A stretch of DNA of 22,381 nt from the NCBI GenBank assembly GCA_045595965.1, contig JAZOBN010000026.1, forward strand, positions 1-22,381, given 5' to 3'. How positions within the stretch are numbered: the stretch's first letter is position 1; each line of letters begins with the position of its first letter. Of this stretch, positions 1-8,153 are shown piece by piece. Source of the DNA: CAAGNP01 sp045595965. GTDB taxonomy: Bacteria; Bacteroidota; Bacteroidia; Bacteroidales; UBA932. A model generated the notes under the pieces. The model worked only from the letters and a program-made list of their open reading frames with translations, was not told the origin of the DNA and did no database searches. Made by a program: the position numbers and the translations under genes.

Positions 1-94
1 ATTCATGGATATAATTTATACTACATCCATTCTCAAGCATATGCATATACTTCAATCGTTCTGCATAGCCGTGTTTCTTGTACTTTTTAGACAT
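1..94 (-). CDS. IS3-family transposase OrfA, N-terminal 31 residues (partial)
   Basis: An open frame starts with ATG at 94 and runs off the left edge. It encodes a basic N-terminus (MSKKYKKHGYAERLKYMHML) followed by NGCSINYIHE, which looks like the first part of the helix-turn-helix DNA-binding domain found at the start of IS3/IS150-type OrfA proteins. It lies directly inside the left inverted repeat, where orfA is expected. The family call rests on the position, the repeat and the general character of the peptide. The fragment is too short for more. Confidence 0.6.
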   Translation of the reverse strand, partial: MSKKYKKHGYAERLKYMHMLENGCSINYIHE

Positions 95-99
95 AACAA

Positions 100-133
100 A
101 ACCCCGAAAGTTTTTTGTCTAACTTTCGGGGTT
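100..133. repeat. Perfect 13-bp inverted repeat at the IS left end
   Basis: AACCCCGAAAGTT at 100-112 is the exact reverse complement of AACTTTCGGGGTT at 121-133, with an 8-base loop. The outer arm coincides with the IS left inverted repeat and the inner arm lies just upstream of the orfA start. Such a hairpin can block readthrough from flanking genes into a transposase. It could also act as a terminator for the oxoamine synthase gene that ends at 178, although the T-tract after the stem (TTGTT) is weak. Confidence 0.7.
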
Positions 134-177
134 CATGTCATCTGCTGACCAGTCTTTCTTATATTACGAACTATTTG

Positions 178-1434
178 TTAAAGGATAGCCTTGTTCTGCA
201 TTTCGCCATCATAGAATCCTTCATCAATTTTTCTGCGAACATCGGTAAAGGCATTCAATGTGTATTCAACATCTTCCAATGTGTGCGCTGCAGTAGGGAT
301 AATACGGAACATAATTACACCTTTAGGAACCACAGGATATACAACAACAGAGCAGAAGATTCTGTAGTTTTCACGAAGATCTACGAGGATATTTGTTGCC
401 TGTGATACATCACCCTTGATAAATACAGGGGTAACACAAGCTTCAGCCGGACCGATATCAAAGCCTCTCTCTCTAAGTCCATTCTGAAGAGCTCTGGTAA
501 CAACCCATAGTTTTTCACGAAGTTGGTTACCCTCTTCTCCTCTGATAATCTCCAATCTCTTCAAACAACCCTCTACGATTGGCATAGGGAGTGATTTTGC
601 ATAGATCTGAGAGCGAAGGTTGTATCTCAAATAGTTGATTATCGATTTGGGACCTGCAACAAAACCTCCGATGATAGCCATCGATTTTGCATAAGCACCA
701 ATATAAAGGTCAATGCCGTCCATTACATCGAAGTGTTCAGAGGTACCTCTACCGTTAGGGCCCATTACACCGAAACCGTGAGCATCATCAATAAGAATTC
801 TGAAGTTGTATTTTTTCTTCAATGCAACGATCTGATCCAGGATACCGAGAGCACCTGTCATACCATAAACACCTTCGGTGATCAAAAGTACACCACCACC
901 TGTCTCTTCACACACTTTGAGAGCACGTTGGATAGTTTTTTCACACTTTTCGATATCATTGTGGGGATATACCATTCTCTTACCCATGTGCAAACGGCAA
1001 CCATCAATGAGACATGCGTGAGCTTCTGAGTCATATACAATGACATCGTGACGGGTTACAAGTGCATCGATAGTAGAGACAATACCTTGATAGCCAAAAT
1101 TGAAAAGGAATGCATCCTCTTTCTTTTCAAACTCTGCAAGTTCTCTCTCAAGACGTTCGTGAAGATCTGTCTGACCGGTCATCATTCTTGAACCCATAGG
1201 GTAAGCAAGACCCCATTTTGCAGCACCTTCGGCATCTGCTTTTCTGATTTCCGGATGGTTTGCCAAACCCAGATAGTTATTGATACTCCAGCAAAGGACA
1301 TCTTTACCGTTAAATTTCATTCTTGGTCCCAATTCACCTTCCAATTTTGGGAAAGCGTAGTAACCGTGTGCTCTTGTACGATATTGTCCTAGAGGACCAC
1401 CTTCGTCATTTGCAATTCTTTCAAAAATATCCAT
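178..1434 (-). CDS. Alpha-oxoamine synthase (PLP-dependent; KBL/serine palmitoyltransferase-like)
   Basis: This 418-residue fold-type I PLP enzyme belongs to the alpha-oxoamine synthase family, which condenses an amino acid with an acyl thioester and releases CO2. Visible marks are the cofactor-stacking His (EAHAC, H139), the pyridine-contacting Asp in IDDAHGFG (D216 or D217), and the Schiff-base lysine in GAYAKSMAIIGGF (K250). Family members include 2-amino-3-ketobutyrate CoA ligase, serine palmitoyltransferase and cysteate fatty-acyltransferase. The N-terminus (MDIFERIANDEGGPLGQY) and the SINNYLGLANHPE segment resemble, from memory, a paralog of flavobacteria and Alistipes linked to capnine/sulfonolipid synthesis rather than the Bacteroides serine palmitoyltransferase. 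The exact substrate is therefore inferred, not shown. It lies 31 bases after gyrB on the same strand and may be co-transcribed; a weak -7-like box (AATATTTG) sits just before its start. Confidence 0.9.
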   Translation of the reverse strand: MDIFERIANDEGGPLGQYRTRAHGYYAFPKLEGELGPRMKFNGKDVLCWSINNYLGLANHPEIRKADAEGAAKWGLAYPMGSRMMTGQTDLHERLERELAEFEKKEDAFLFNFGYQGIVSTIDALVTRHDVIVYDSEAHACLIDGCRLHMGKRMVYPHNDIEKCEKTIQRALKVCEETGGGVLLITEGVYGMTGALGILDQIVALKKKYNFRILIDDAHGFGVMGPNGRGTSEHFDVMDGIDLYIGAYAKSMAIIGGFVAGPKSIINYLRYNLRSQIYAKSLPMPIVEGCLKRLEIIRGEEGNQLREKLWVVTRALQNGLRERGFDIGPAEACVTPVFIKGDVSQATNILVDLRENYRIFCSVVVYPVVPKGVIMFRIIPTAAHTLEDVEYTLNAFTDVRRKIDEGFYDGEMQNKAIL

Positions 1435-1465
1435 TTTTCAAATATTTTGGTTAGTTAGTACATAT

Positions 1466-3466
1466 TTAAGCGTCAATGTTTGCATATTTTGCATTTGTCT
1501 CGATAAACTCTCTTCTTGGCGGAACATCATCGCCCATCAACATAGAGAAGAGTTTATCAGCCTCAGCAGCATTCTCAATGGTAACCTGTCTCAGGATACG
1601 GGTATTCGGATCCATTGTGGTATCTTTCAACTGGTCAGCATTCATCTCACCAAGACCTTTGTAGCGTTGCACATTCACATTTTTCTCACTTCCACCTCCC
1701 AATTGGGCAATTGCAGCCTTTCTTTCATCCTCTGTCCAGCAATATATCTCCTCTTTCCCTTTTTTCACTCTGTATAAAGGTGGAGTTGCAATATATACAT
1801 ATCCGTTCTGGATAAGTTCCTGCATATATCTGAAGAAGAATGTCAAAATAAGTGTGGTGATGTGGCTTCCGTCCACGTCGGCATCGGTCATGATGATTAC
1901 TTTGTGATAGCGGAGTTTCGAGAGATTAAGAGCCTTGCTGTCCTCTTCTGTGCCAATTGTCACACCAAGAGCTGTATATATATTGCGGATAGACTCACTC
2001 TCCCATATACGGTGTTCCATTGCCTTCTCCACATTAAGGATTTTACCTCTCAAAGGGAGAATTGCCTGAAATGTTCTGTCTCTACCTGTTTTTGCTGTAC
2101 CTCCCGCAGAGTCTCCCTCCACGAGGAACAACTCACATTTTGCAGGATCTCTATCTGAACAGTCTGCCAATTTACCTGGAAGACCTGCCCCGGACATCAC
2201 CGTTTTCCTTTGAACAAGATCCCTTGCCTTACGTGCCGCGTGACGGGCTGTCGCTGCAAGGACCACCTTGTCAACAATACTTTTGGCATCTTTGGGATTC
2301 TCCTCCAGATAGACCTCCAAAGCACCTTTGGTTGCTTGAGAAACTGCAGCATCAACCTCACTGTTACCAAGCTTTGTTTTTGTCTGTCCTTCAAATTGAG
2401 GCTCAGCCACCTTTACTGAGATGACTGCTGTCAAGCCCTCTCTGAAATCAGATGCATCAAGGTCAAATTTCAATTTTGACAAAAGGCCGTTCTTTTCAGC
2501 ATAAGCCTTGAGTGTTGTAGTCAATCCCCTCTTGAAACCTGTCAAGTGAGTACCACCCTCTATAGTATTGATGTTATTTACATATGAATGGATGTTCTCT
2601 CTGAATCCTGTGTTGTATTGCATAGCAATTTCAATAGGGATACCGGACTTGTCTGTTTCAAGATAGATCGGGTTCTCGGTAAGTTTCTCATTGGAACCGT
2701 CAAGATAGGTAACGAACTCCAAGAGACCTTTTTCAGAGAAATACTCTTCATATTTCTCTTGTGGAGCTGCAGGCTGTCCACCCTCCTCAACATCCGCTGC
2801 ACTCTCCATCATATATGTACGCTTGTCCCTTAAAGTCAATTTTACCCCCTTATTGAGGTACGCCAACTCACGTAGACGAGCAGAAAGGACCGAATAGCTG
2901 TATTCTGTAGTAGTTGTGAAGATCTCTGCATCTGGTTTGAAGGTGATGATTGTACCGGTCTTTGATGACTCTCCCACTACGGTTACAGGGGCTTTGGGCA
3001 CACCTTTTGAAAACTCCTGAACAAATATCTTACCCTCTCTGTGAATTTCTGCTTTCAGATAGACAGACAATGCATTAACACAAGAGACACCGACACCGTG
3101 AAGACCACCGGACACCTTGTAACTGTCTTTACTGAACTTACCTCCGGCGTGAAGGACTGTCAGTACAACTTCAAGGGCCGATTTACCCTCTTTTTCGTGC
3201 ATTCCAGTAGGGATACCACGTCCATCATCCTCAACAGTTATTGAATTGTCTGCATTAATTATAACATTGATTGTTCTGCAATACCCGGCCAAAGCCTCAT
3301 CGATCGAGTTGTCGACAACCTCGTATACCAAGTGGTGTAATCCGCGAGAACCTATATCTCCAATATACATTGAGGGGCGCTTTCTGACAGCTTCCAACCC
3401 CTCCAAAACCTGGATACTGTCGGCAGAATATTGATTTTCTGCCGTTTTGATTTCATTATCAATCAT
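1466..3466 (-). CDS. gyrB: DNA gyrase subunit B
   Basis: GyrB is the ATPase and TOPRIM subunit of the GyrA2B2 enzyme that introduces negative supercoils. The 666-residue protein shows the GHKL ATPase motifs YEVVDNSIDEA (E49, N53), VEDDGRGIP (78-86) and GGLHGVGVS (120-128). It also has the transducer QTKTKLG loop (361-367), the TOPRIM motifs VEGDSAGG (449-456) and DADVDGSH (528-535), and the C-terminal QRYKGLGEMN. The length fits the short GyrB type without the large proteobacterial insertion. I start it at 3466 (MIDNEIKTAENQ): an upstream in-frame ATG at 3514 would add a hydrophobic 16-residue extension overlapping the previous gene and is unlikely. A -7-like box (TATCTTTG) at 3494-3501 suggests its own promoter with a leader of about 25 nt. 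Confidence 0.97.
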   Translation of the reverse strand: MIDNEIKTAENQYSADSIQVLEGLEAVRKRPSMYIGDIGSRGLHHLVYEVVDNSIDEALAGYCRTINVIINADNSITVEDDGRGIPTGMHEKEGKSALEVVLTVLHAGGKFSKDSYKVSGGLHGVGVSCVNALSVYLKAEIHREGKIFVQEFSKGVPKAPVTVVGESSKTGTIITFKPDAEIFTTTTEYSYSVLSARLRELAYLNKGVKLTLRDKRTYMMESAADVEEGGQPAAPQEKYEEYFSEKGLLEFVTYLDGSNEKLTENPIYLETDKSGIPIEIAMQYNTGFRENIHSYVNNINTIEGGTHLTGFKRGLTTTLKAYAEKNGLLSKLKFDLDASDFREGLTAVISVKVAEPQFEGQTKTKLGNSEVDAAVSQATKGALEVYLEENPKDAKSIVDKVVLAATARHAARKARDLVQRKTVMSGAGLPGKLADCSDRDPAKCELFLVEGDSAGGTAKTGRDRTFQAILPLRGKILNVEKAMEHRIWESESIRNIYTALGVTIGTEEDSKALNLSKLRYHKVIIMTDADVDGSHITTLILTFFFRYMQELIQNGYVYIATPPLYRVKKGKEEIYCWTEDERKAAIAQLGGGSEKNVNVQRYKGLGEMNADQLKDTTMDPNTRILRQVTIENAAEADKLFSMLMGDDVPPRREFIETNAKYANIDA

Positions 3467-3493
3467 CTGTATTATCTCGTTATTTACAAACAA

Positions 3494-3501
3494 CAAAGAT
3501 A
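3494..3501 (-). promoter_or_regulatory. Putative gyrB promoter, -7 box
   Basis: The minus strand reads TATCTTTG, an exact match to the Bacteroidota -7 consensus TAnnTTTG, 28 bases before the gyrB start. I see no TTG at the expected -33 spacing, so this is only half of a promoter. Confidence 0.4.
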
Positions 3502-3510
3502 ATAAAAAAA

Positions 3511-5073
3511 TCACAATTTAAGATACATTCCAAGAGCAAAATTAGCACCTGGTTCCAGATAATTTTGAACATAAAATATCTCTCTATTGAAGAGATTTCC
3601 CCCCTTTGCAAAAACAGTGAACATCTTATTCACAGAGTAGGAAACTGAGAGGTCCAAATCAGCAAAACCATCAATCACTTCATTACCAAAGGCGGCCATC
3701 TGCGAACAGTACCCCAGAGAGAGATCAAAAAATATCCTCTTTCTGATATTATATTGGGCATAAAGATCCATGCTCAATTTTGGAGTCATATAGACAACTT
3801 TGGAGTAATGGTTATAATCAACTGAATACTTTACGACAAAAGATGGCGAATCATAGGAAATGACCCCTTTAGCCCCAAAATGGTTCACATCATTGACTAT
3901 CTCCAGAAACTGCAATCCCTGATACAGGAAATCTCCATAGTGGTTCATTGCCTTGTGACTGGCATAACTCCCCTCAAGCATATAGCCGAAGGAATCAAAC
4001 AAGTTCCCTTTAACCCCCAATTTGCAATCAATATAAGATGATGTCAGATTTGCCCCGCTATAAGCTCCTGCATAGAGCCAGTGGTTCTCCTCAAAATACT
4101 CTGCAATGGAGTTGAACTTGTTCCCCCCTCCCACATTTGCATAGAGCCACATTCTGTCAGATATTGCCTCAAAATCGAAGGATATATGGGGATAAACTTT
4201 CACTTTGTTCTGCACATTTCCAAATGCAATACCAACACCAGCTTTCAAATCAATTTTTTCAGTCGAAAACCTATAATATGGAAGAGCCTCAAGCAATCCC
4301 CTCTTTGGGACATAATCGTACGAAACCTCACCTCCAACAGCGTGTTTGTCGGAAAGTTCATATTGGGCTTTGAATGAAGTATTCATCAAATTTTCCGAAA
4401 CACTCTCCTTGAAAGATGTGTATTTGTAAGCGAAGTCAAAATCGTAATGAAAGCGGGCAGACGAGGGCTGCTTTGAGGCAATTTCCAGATTAGCCCCCAT
4501 CTGATTCAGAACTTGCCTTCCATTCCAGTCGGAGTGCAAAAAATCACCTGTAAAGTTTCTGTAGAAACCTCCTGCATTTACCACCCCTCTCCTCATATTG
4601 TAGCGATAAGAGATACCCGCCTTGCTATCTGAACGGTTTACAGGTGTATCCAACCCTTTATTACCCCAGAAGGAGTCGTGATTACCATAGAGCAGCATAT
4701 TGCTTCTGCTGCCCAGATCTGGTTGCCAGTAGAGGTCAACCTCAGGCATCCAGGGATAACCTATCGCTGCCTTCATAAAGAATACCGGATAGTCTGCCTT
4801 CACACTCTCAAACATATCCACTGCAGCCATAGGGGTAAAATCGTATAGATCCTTATATGGATATTCAAACACAGAATAATCAAAATCGAGATCAAGTTTC
4901 AACAATGTATCAGAATACCTGGTCTCAAATGGGGTTTTGGAGACATTGAGCAATGCACCCTCCCACTCCCTTTTTACCTCAACTGTAGATGAGATATTTT
5001 GCTGGCCCAACAGCTCTCCTGCCGAAAAAACAGAAAGGGAGAATAGTATCGCGAGTATATATTTCTTATTCAT
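3511..5073 (-). CDS. Outer-membrane beta-barrel protein (TonB-receptor-like barrel without plug)
   Basis: This 520-residue protein has an N-terminal signal peptide (MNKKYILAILFSLSVFSAG, cleavage probably near LLG-QQ). The rest is dominated by alternating aromatic and polar beta-strand patterns. The C-terminus (AKGGNLFNREIFY...LEPGANFALGMYLKL) resembles the last strands of TonB-dependent receptors, with the G-NLFN and PG-F-G pattern. No plug domain is evident and the length is short for a TonB receptor, so ligand transport cannot be claimed. I start at ATG 5073; a TTG at 5082 would add three residues. The gene overlaps the end of the upstream TPR gene by 8 bases, so the two are translationally coupled and the products probably act together in the envelope. 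The gyrB gene follows after 44 bases. Confidence 0.8.
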   Translation of the reverse strand: MNKKYILAILFSLSVFSAGELLGQQNISSTVEVKREWEGALLNVSKTPFETRYSDTLLKLDLDFDYSVFEYPYKDLYDFTPMAAVDMFESVKADYPVFFMKAAIGYPWMPEVDLYWQPDLGSRSNMLLYGNHDSFWGNKGLDTPVNRSDSKAGISYRYNMRRGVVNAGGFYRNFTGDFLHSDWNGRQVLNQMGANLEIASKQPSSARFHYDFDFAYKYTSFKESVSENLMNTSFKAQYELSDKHAVGGEVSYDYVPKRGLLEALPYYRFSTEKIDLKAGVGIAFGNVQNKVKVYPHISFDFEAISDRMWLYANVGGGNKFNSIAEYFEENHWLYAGAYSGANLTSSYIDCKLGVKGNLFDSFGYMLEGSYASHKAMNHYGDFLYQGLQFLEIVNDVNHFGAKGVISYDSPSFVVKYSVDYNHYSKVVYMTPKLSMDLYAQYNIRKRIFFDLSLGYCSQMAAFGNEVIDGFADLDLSVSYSVNKMFTVFAKGGNLFNREIFYVQNYLEPGANFALGMYLKL

Positions 5074-8000
5074 AATCAACAATTTTAGACAATCTTAATT
5101 CCACTTGCTCAAGTATATCATCATGCTCTTTCTCTGGTGTGTACCCCTCTTTCACACTTTCAAATGTAGCTTTTGCCTGAGCCCACTCTTCCCTCTCTGC
5201 GAAAGAGTCTCCAAGAACAATAAAACTTTTTGCCAACCAATAATTGTGTGGTGTTTCTGAATCCGAAAAGGCATATACAAGATTCTCAACCTGATCAAAA
5301 TTACCTTCATCATAGGCATATTGGATCACCATAAATGCACTTTCAGCACCCTCCTCAGAGATATAGTCGGATGCAAGTTTTTTGAAACCGGCCAGAGCCT
5401 CCTCCCTTTCTCCCAAAGAGAGATGCGATTTGGCAACGATATACTCAGCCTCCCTCCTTATATCTTCATTTGCAGATTCTGCTTTCAATACAGCCCCCCC
5501 TTCGGAGAGAGCCTTTTCAAACTTCCCTCCACCATAGTAAGCACGCATTTTGCCAAGCATCGCTTCGAACTTGTTGTTATCAAGTTGGGCAATGGCAGAG
5601 AGGGTCTCAAATGCCCCTGCTGCCTGATCAAATTTTTCGAGTGAAAGTTGTATTTTTCCGTAGTACAATGTAGCCAGCTCTGCAAAAGCACCATCTCCGA
5701 TATTCATCACCTTCAGATAAGCATCTGCCGCAAATTCAGGATTACCGCTCTTGCTGTATGCATCCCCAAGATAAAAATATGCCTGCGAAGCCTTTTGGCC
5801 AGAGGGATATTTCTCCAGAAAAGAATTGAGTGAAGATATTGATTCACTGTACTTACCCGCCAGGAATATCTGCTCGGCAGAGTTGAACAACATCTGTTCC
5901 TTCTCATCTGCACTCTTGATCGAAGACATTCCGATCGACTCTATATAGGCAAGATACAATTCAGGTTTGTTTTGTATCTGATATACACTTTCTATTCCGG
6001 CCAAAGCACTCTGTGCATCATCTGAAAGGGGATTTCTCTCCACCACAATTTTGAAATACTCCAATGCCTGATCGTATTTAGACATATTGGAATGTATCAT
6101 ACCAAGCTCCAGATAAGATTTGGAATGGTATGTACTGTCTGTCCTATTGTTCAGAAGAAGGTTAAAACACTCAATAGCCTTCGTCGGTTCATCGTTCTGA
6201 ACGTAGGTCCGTCCCAATTCAAAAACAGATTCGTGGTAATAGTCTGAATCTGGTTTGTTCTCTATAATATCACCTAACATTGAGATTTTCTTCTCCGGCA
6301 TAGAGAGCAGACCATAAGAAATTGCACCCATATATGTGGCATATATATCATCCTTATCAAATGTCTTGCTTGCCACCTCTTCATACAGTTCTGCAGCCCT
6401 CTCATAATCCTTGAGCATATAGTACGAATCTGCAAGCCTTGTCTTTGCCTCCATTGTCATATTACGCCTTGAAGGGGCAAGTTTAAGATACTCTTCAAAC
6501 CACTGTTTTGCAGAGGCATAATCCTCAAGACGATAGAATGAATAGCCCATATTCATCAATGCCATCGGATACTCATCAGTTGCATTGAAAGAGAGATTCC
6601 TGATAAGGGGAGAGGTCTGTTCTACAGTTTTGACAAATTGCTCCAGACGGAAATAGGCTTCACCCATCCAGAACTTGGTCAACATAGCAAGTGACTGGTT
6701 GGAGGTGGCATACTTCAATGAGAGCTTGAAATCATCCACCGCAGCTGTATATGATCCCATATCAAGCAATTGCATACCACGAAAGAATGCCGCTTTCTGC
6801 AAGTTGTTTTTCATCGAAGGTGTAAGGCGTTGAACCTTTTCAAGGGCAGATATTGCCCCTTTGAAATTTTTCTTCTGAAGATATGATACTGCAATATAAC
6901 TATAGATCTCATCCACTTTGGAAGAGACTGGATAGTTACTGATATACTGATTGAATGGGGTGACATCAGAATTGAGGTCAAATGCAAGTTTTGCATAGAG
7001 GAAATACGACTCCTCCTTTATCTTCTCGTCAAAACCAAGTTCTGAAGCCGCCTTAAAAGATTTCAGAGCTTCAGGTTTGTTTTTGATTTTCAAGTAGCTG
7101 TTTCCCAGATGGAGATATGCACTCTGTCCCAATGAATCCTTCAATTGGACAACTTTCGAGAATGCATCTATCGCTGCATAATAGGACTCCAGAGTGTAGG
7201 ATACAACTCCAGAGTAATAATTATCCTTGCGGGAAAGTTTGTCAGATTCTTCAGAATACATTTCCAGATACCTCTTGGCCTCTTTTGTGTTATTTTGTTC
7301 AAAATATGCCTGAGACACAATTCTTACACATTTTTGTTTGAAATCGCCCTGAAGTTTCTCATATATCTCCTCTCCGTATGAGATCACTTTATCGTACTTT
7401 TTCAACATGAAATACGATTCTGCAAGATAATACTTGGAGAAAAGTGCATATTCATTATTCTTCTTCAGCTCCTCATACAACTCAACTGCAGCATAAAATT
7501 CATTGGAGATATAGTAAATATATGCGAGATAATATGTAGATGCCGATTTGTAGGGGGTATTGCCCAAAGAAATAATTTGCTTGAACCCCACCTCTGCCTG
7601 ATCATTCATTCCACCTCTCATCTGGCAGAAAGCCCTGTTGAACATATACTCTATCTTCTCCTCTTTGGGGAGGTGCGACTGCACAATCTCCTCCATAATG
7701 GAGAGTGACCTGGAATACTCCTTCCTATCAAAATAATATACCGATTGTAAGAACTTCACCCTGGCCAAAGAGGCTGCTCCAGGGTAATCATCTTCAAATT
7801 CTGCCACCACCCCATCAATATTAGGGGCCTCCAAATGGATGGAACTCATAACGCTGTAGGCTTCAAGCTCCGCCATCTTCTCAGAACCGATTTTCCCCTG
7901 CGCAAGTGGTATCAACCGGTCCACTTCGCTTTGCACAGATATATACATCCCATTCTGATATAAAAGACGTATATCTGCAACTTTTCTCCCTATAGTATTA

Positions 8001-8095
8001 CGATCAAGTTCATCCCCTTTGGAGAAGAGGGAAACTGTAAGCATAAATGCCGACAGCAAGAGAACCTTTGCTACTTTATATAATCTTCTCATCAT
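5066..8095 (-). CDS. Large exported tetratricopeptide-repeat protein
   Basis: This 1009-residue protein starts with a signal peptide (MMRRLYKVAKVLLLSAFMLTVSLF), so it is exported to the periplasm or envelope. From about residue 90 to the end it is almost entirely helical TPR-type repeats, with recurring patterns such as A-YYLA-IYY---EF-AAVELYEEL, GMNDQAEVGFKQI, YAVSYLQKKNFKGAISALEKV and Y-LGDAYSKSGNPEFAADAY. TPR solenoids bind peptides or act as scaffolds; no catalytic domain is visible. It is coupled by an 8-base overlap to an outer-membrane barrel gene, which suggests an envelope complex in which this protein forms the periplasmic part. The function is not known from sequence alone. Confidence 0.85.
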   Translation of the reverse strand: MMRRLYKVAKVLLLSAFMLTVSLFSKGDELDRNTIGRKVADIRLLYQNGMYISVQSEVDRLIPLAQGKIGSEKMAELEAYSVMSSIHLEAPNIDGVVAEFEDDYPGAASLARVKFLQSVYYFDRKEYSRSLSIMEEIVQSHLPKEEKIEYMFNRAFCQMRGGMNDQAEVGFKQIISLGNTPYKSASTYYLAYIYYISNEFYAAVELYEELKKNNEYALFSKYYLAESYFMLKKYDKVISYGEEIYEKLQGDFKQKCVRIVSQAYFEQNNTKEAKRYLEMYSEESDKLSRKDNYYSGVVSYTLESYYAAIDAFSKVVQLKDSLGQSAYLHLGNSYLKIKNKPEALKSFKAASELGFDEKIKEESYFLYAKLAFDLNSDVTPFNQYISNYPVSSKVDEIYSYIAVSYLQKKNFKGAISALEKVQRLTPSMKNNLQKAAFFRGMQLLDMGSYTAAVDDFKLSLKYATSNQSLAMLTKFWMGEAYFRLEQFVKTVEQTSPLIRNLSFNATDEYPMALMNMGYSFYRLEDYASAKQWFEEYLKLAPSRRNMTMEAKTRLADSYYMLKDYERAAELYEEVASKTFDKDDIYATYMGAISYGLLSMPEKKISMLGDIIENKPDSDYYHESVFELGRTYVQNDEPTKAIECFNLLLNNRTDSTYHSKSYLELGMIHSNMSKYDQALEYFKIVVERNPLSDDAQSALAGIESVYQIQNKPELYLAYIESIGMSSIKSADEKEQMLFNSAEQIFLAGKYSESISSLNSFLEKYPSGQKASQAYFYLGDAYSKSGNPEFAADAYLKVMNIGDGAFAELATLYYGKIQLSLEKFDQAAGAFETLSAIAQLDNNKFEAMLGKMRAYYGGGKFEKALSEGGAVLKAESANEDIRREAEYIVAKSHLSLGEREEALAGFKKLASDYISEEGAESAFMVIQYAYDEGNFDQVENLVYAFSDSETPHNYWLAKSFIVLGDSFAEREEWAQAKATFESVKEGYTPEKEHDDILEQVELRLSKIVDYE

Positions 8096-8111
8096 CTACT
8101 CAATTAACTCG

Positions 8112-8119
8112 CAAAAGTA
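8112..8119 (-). promoter_or_regulatory. Putative promoter of the TPR gene, -7 box
   Basis: The minus strand reads TACTTTTG, matching TAnnTTTG, 16 bases before the TPR-protein start at 8095. A -33 element is not clear. It faces the ftsE promoter across a 58-base divergent intergenic region. Confidence 0.4.
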
Positions 8120-8141
8120 ACAATAAAATGGCATTTTTTAC

Positions 8142-8149
8142 TATTTTTG
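8142..8149 (+). promoter_or_regulatory. Putative ftsE promoter, -7 box
   Basis: TATTTTTG matches TAnnTTTG and ends only 4 bases before the ATG at 8154. Given the usual distance from this box to the transcript start, the mRNA would be leaderless or nearly so. No clear -33 TTG is seen. Confidence 0.4.
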
Positions 8150-8153
8150 CACT

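Larger units (their letters stand above)
1..135 (-). mobile_element. IS3-family insertion sequence, left end (partial)
   Basis: The left inverted repeat reads TGAACCCCGAAAGTTAGAC on the minus strand starting at about 135, and the orfA reading frame begins 41 bases further in at 94. The repeat matches the terminal repeat at the right edge of the window (from 22290) at 16 of 19 positions when both are read inward, as expected for the two ends of one IS or of close relatives. The element leaves the window at position 1. The exact outer boundary and target duplication cannot be fixed because the other end is not present here. Confidence 0.7.

Noticed and set aside
138..149. The 12-base word TCATCTGCTGAC occurs at 138-149 and again in the hairpin at 20381-20392.
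   Set aside because: Repeats of 12 bases are expected by chance in a window of this size, and the flanks are unrelated.
3467..3514. A longer gyrB start that adds 16 residues at the N-terminus.
   Set aside because: The extension is hydrophobic, overlaps the previous gene, contains the likely gyrB promoter box, and is not expected for GyrB.
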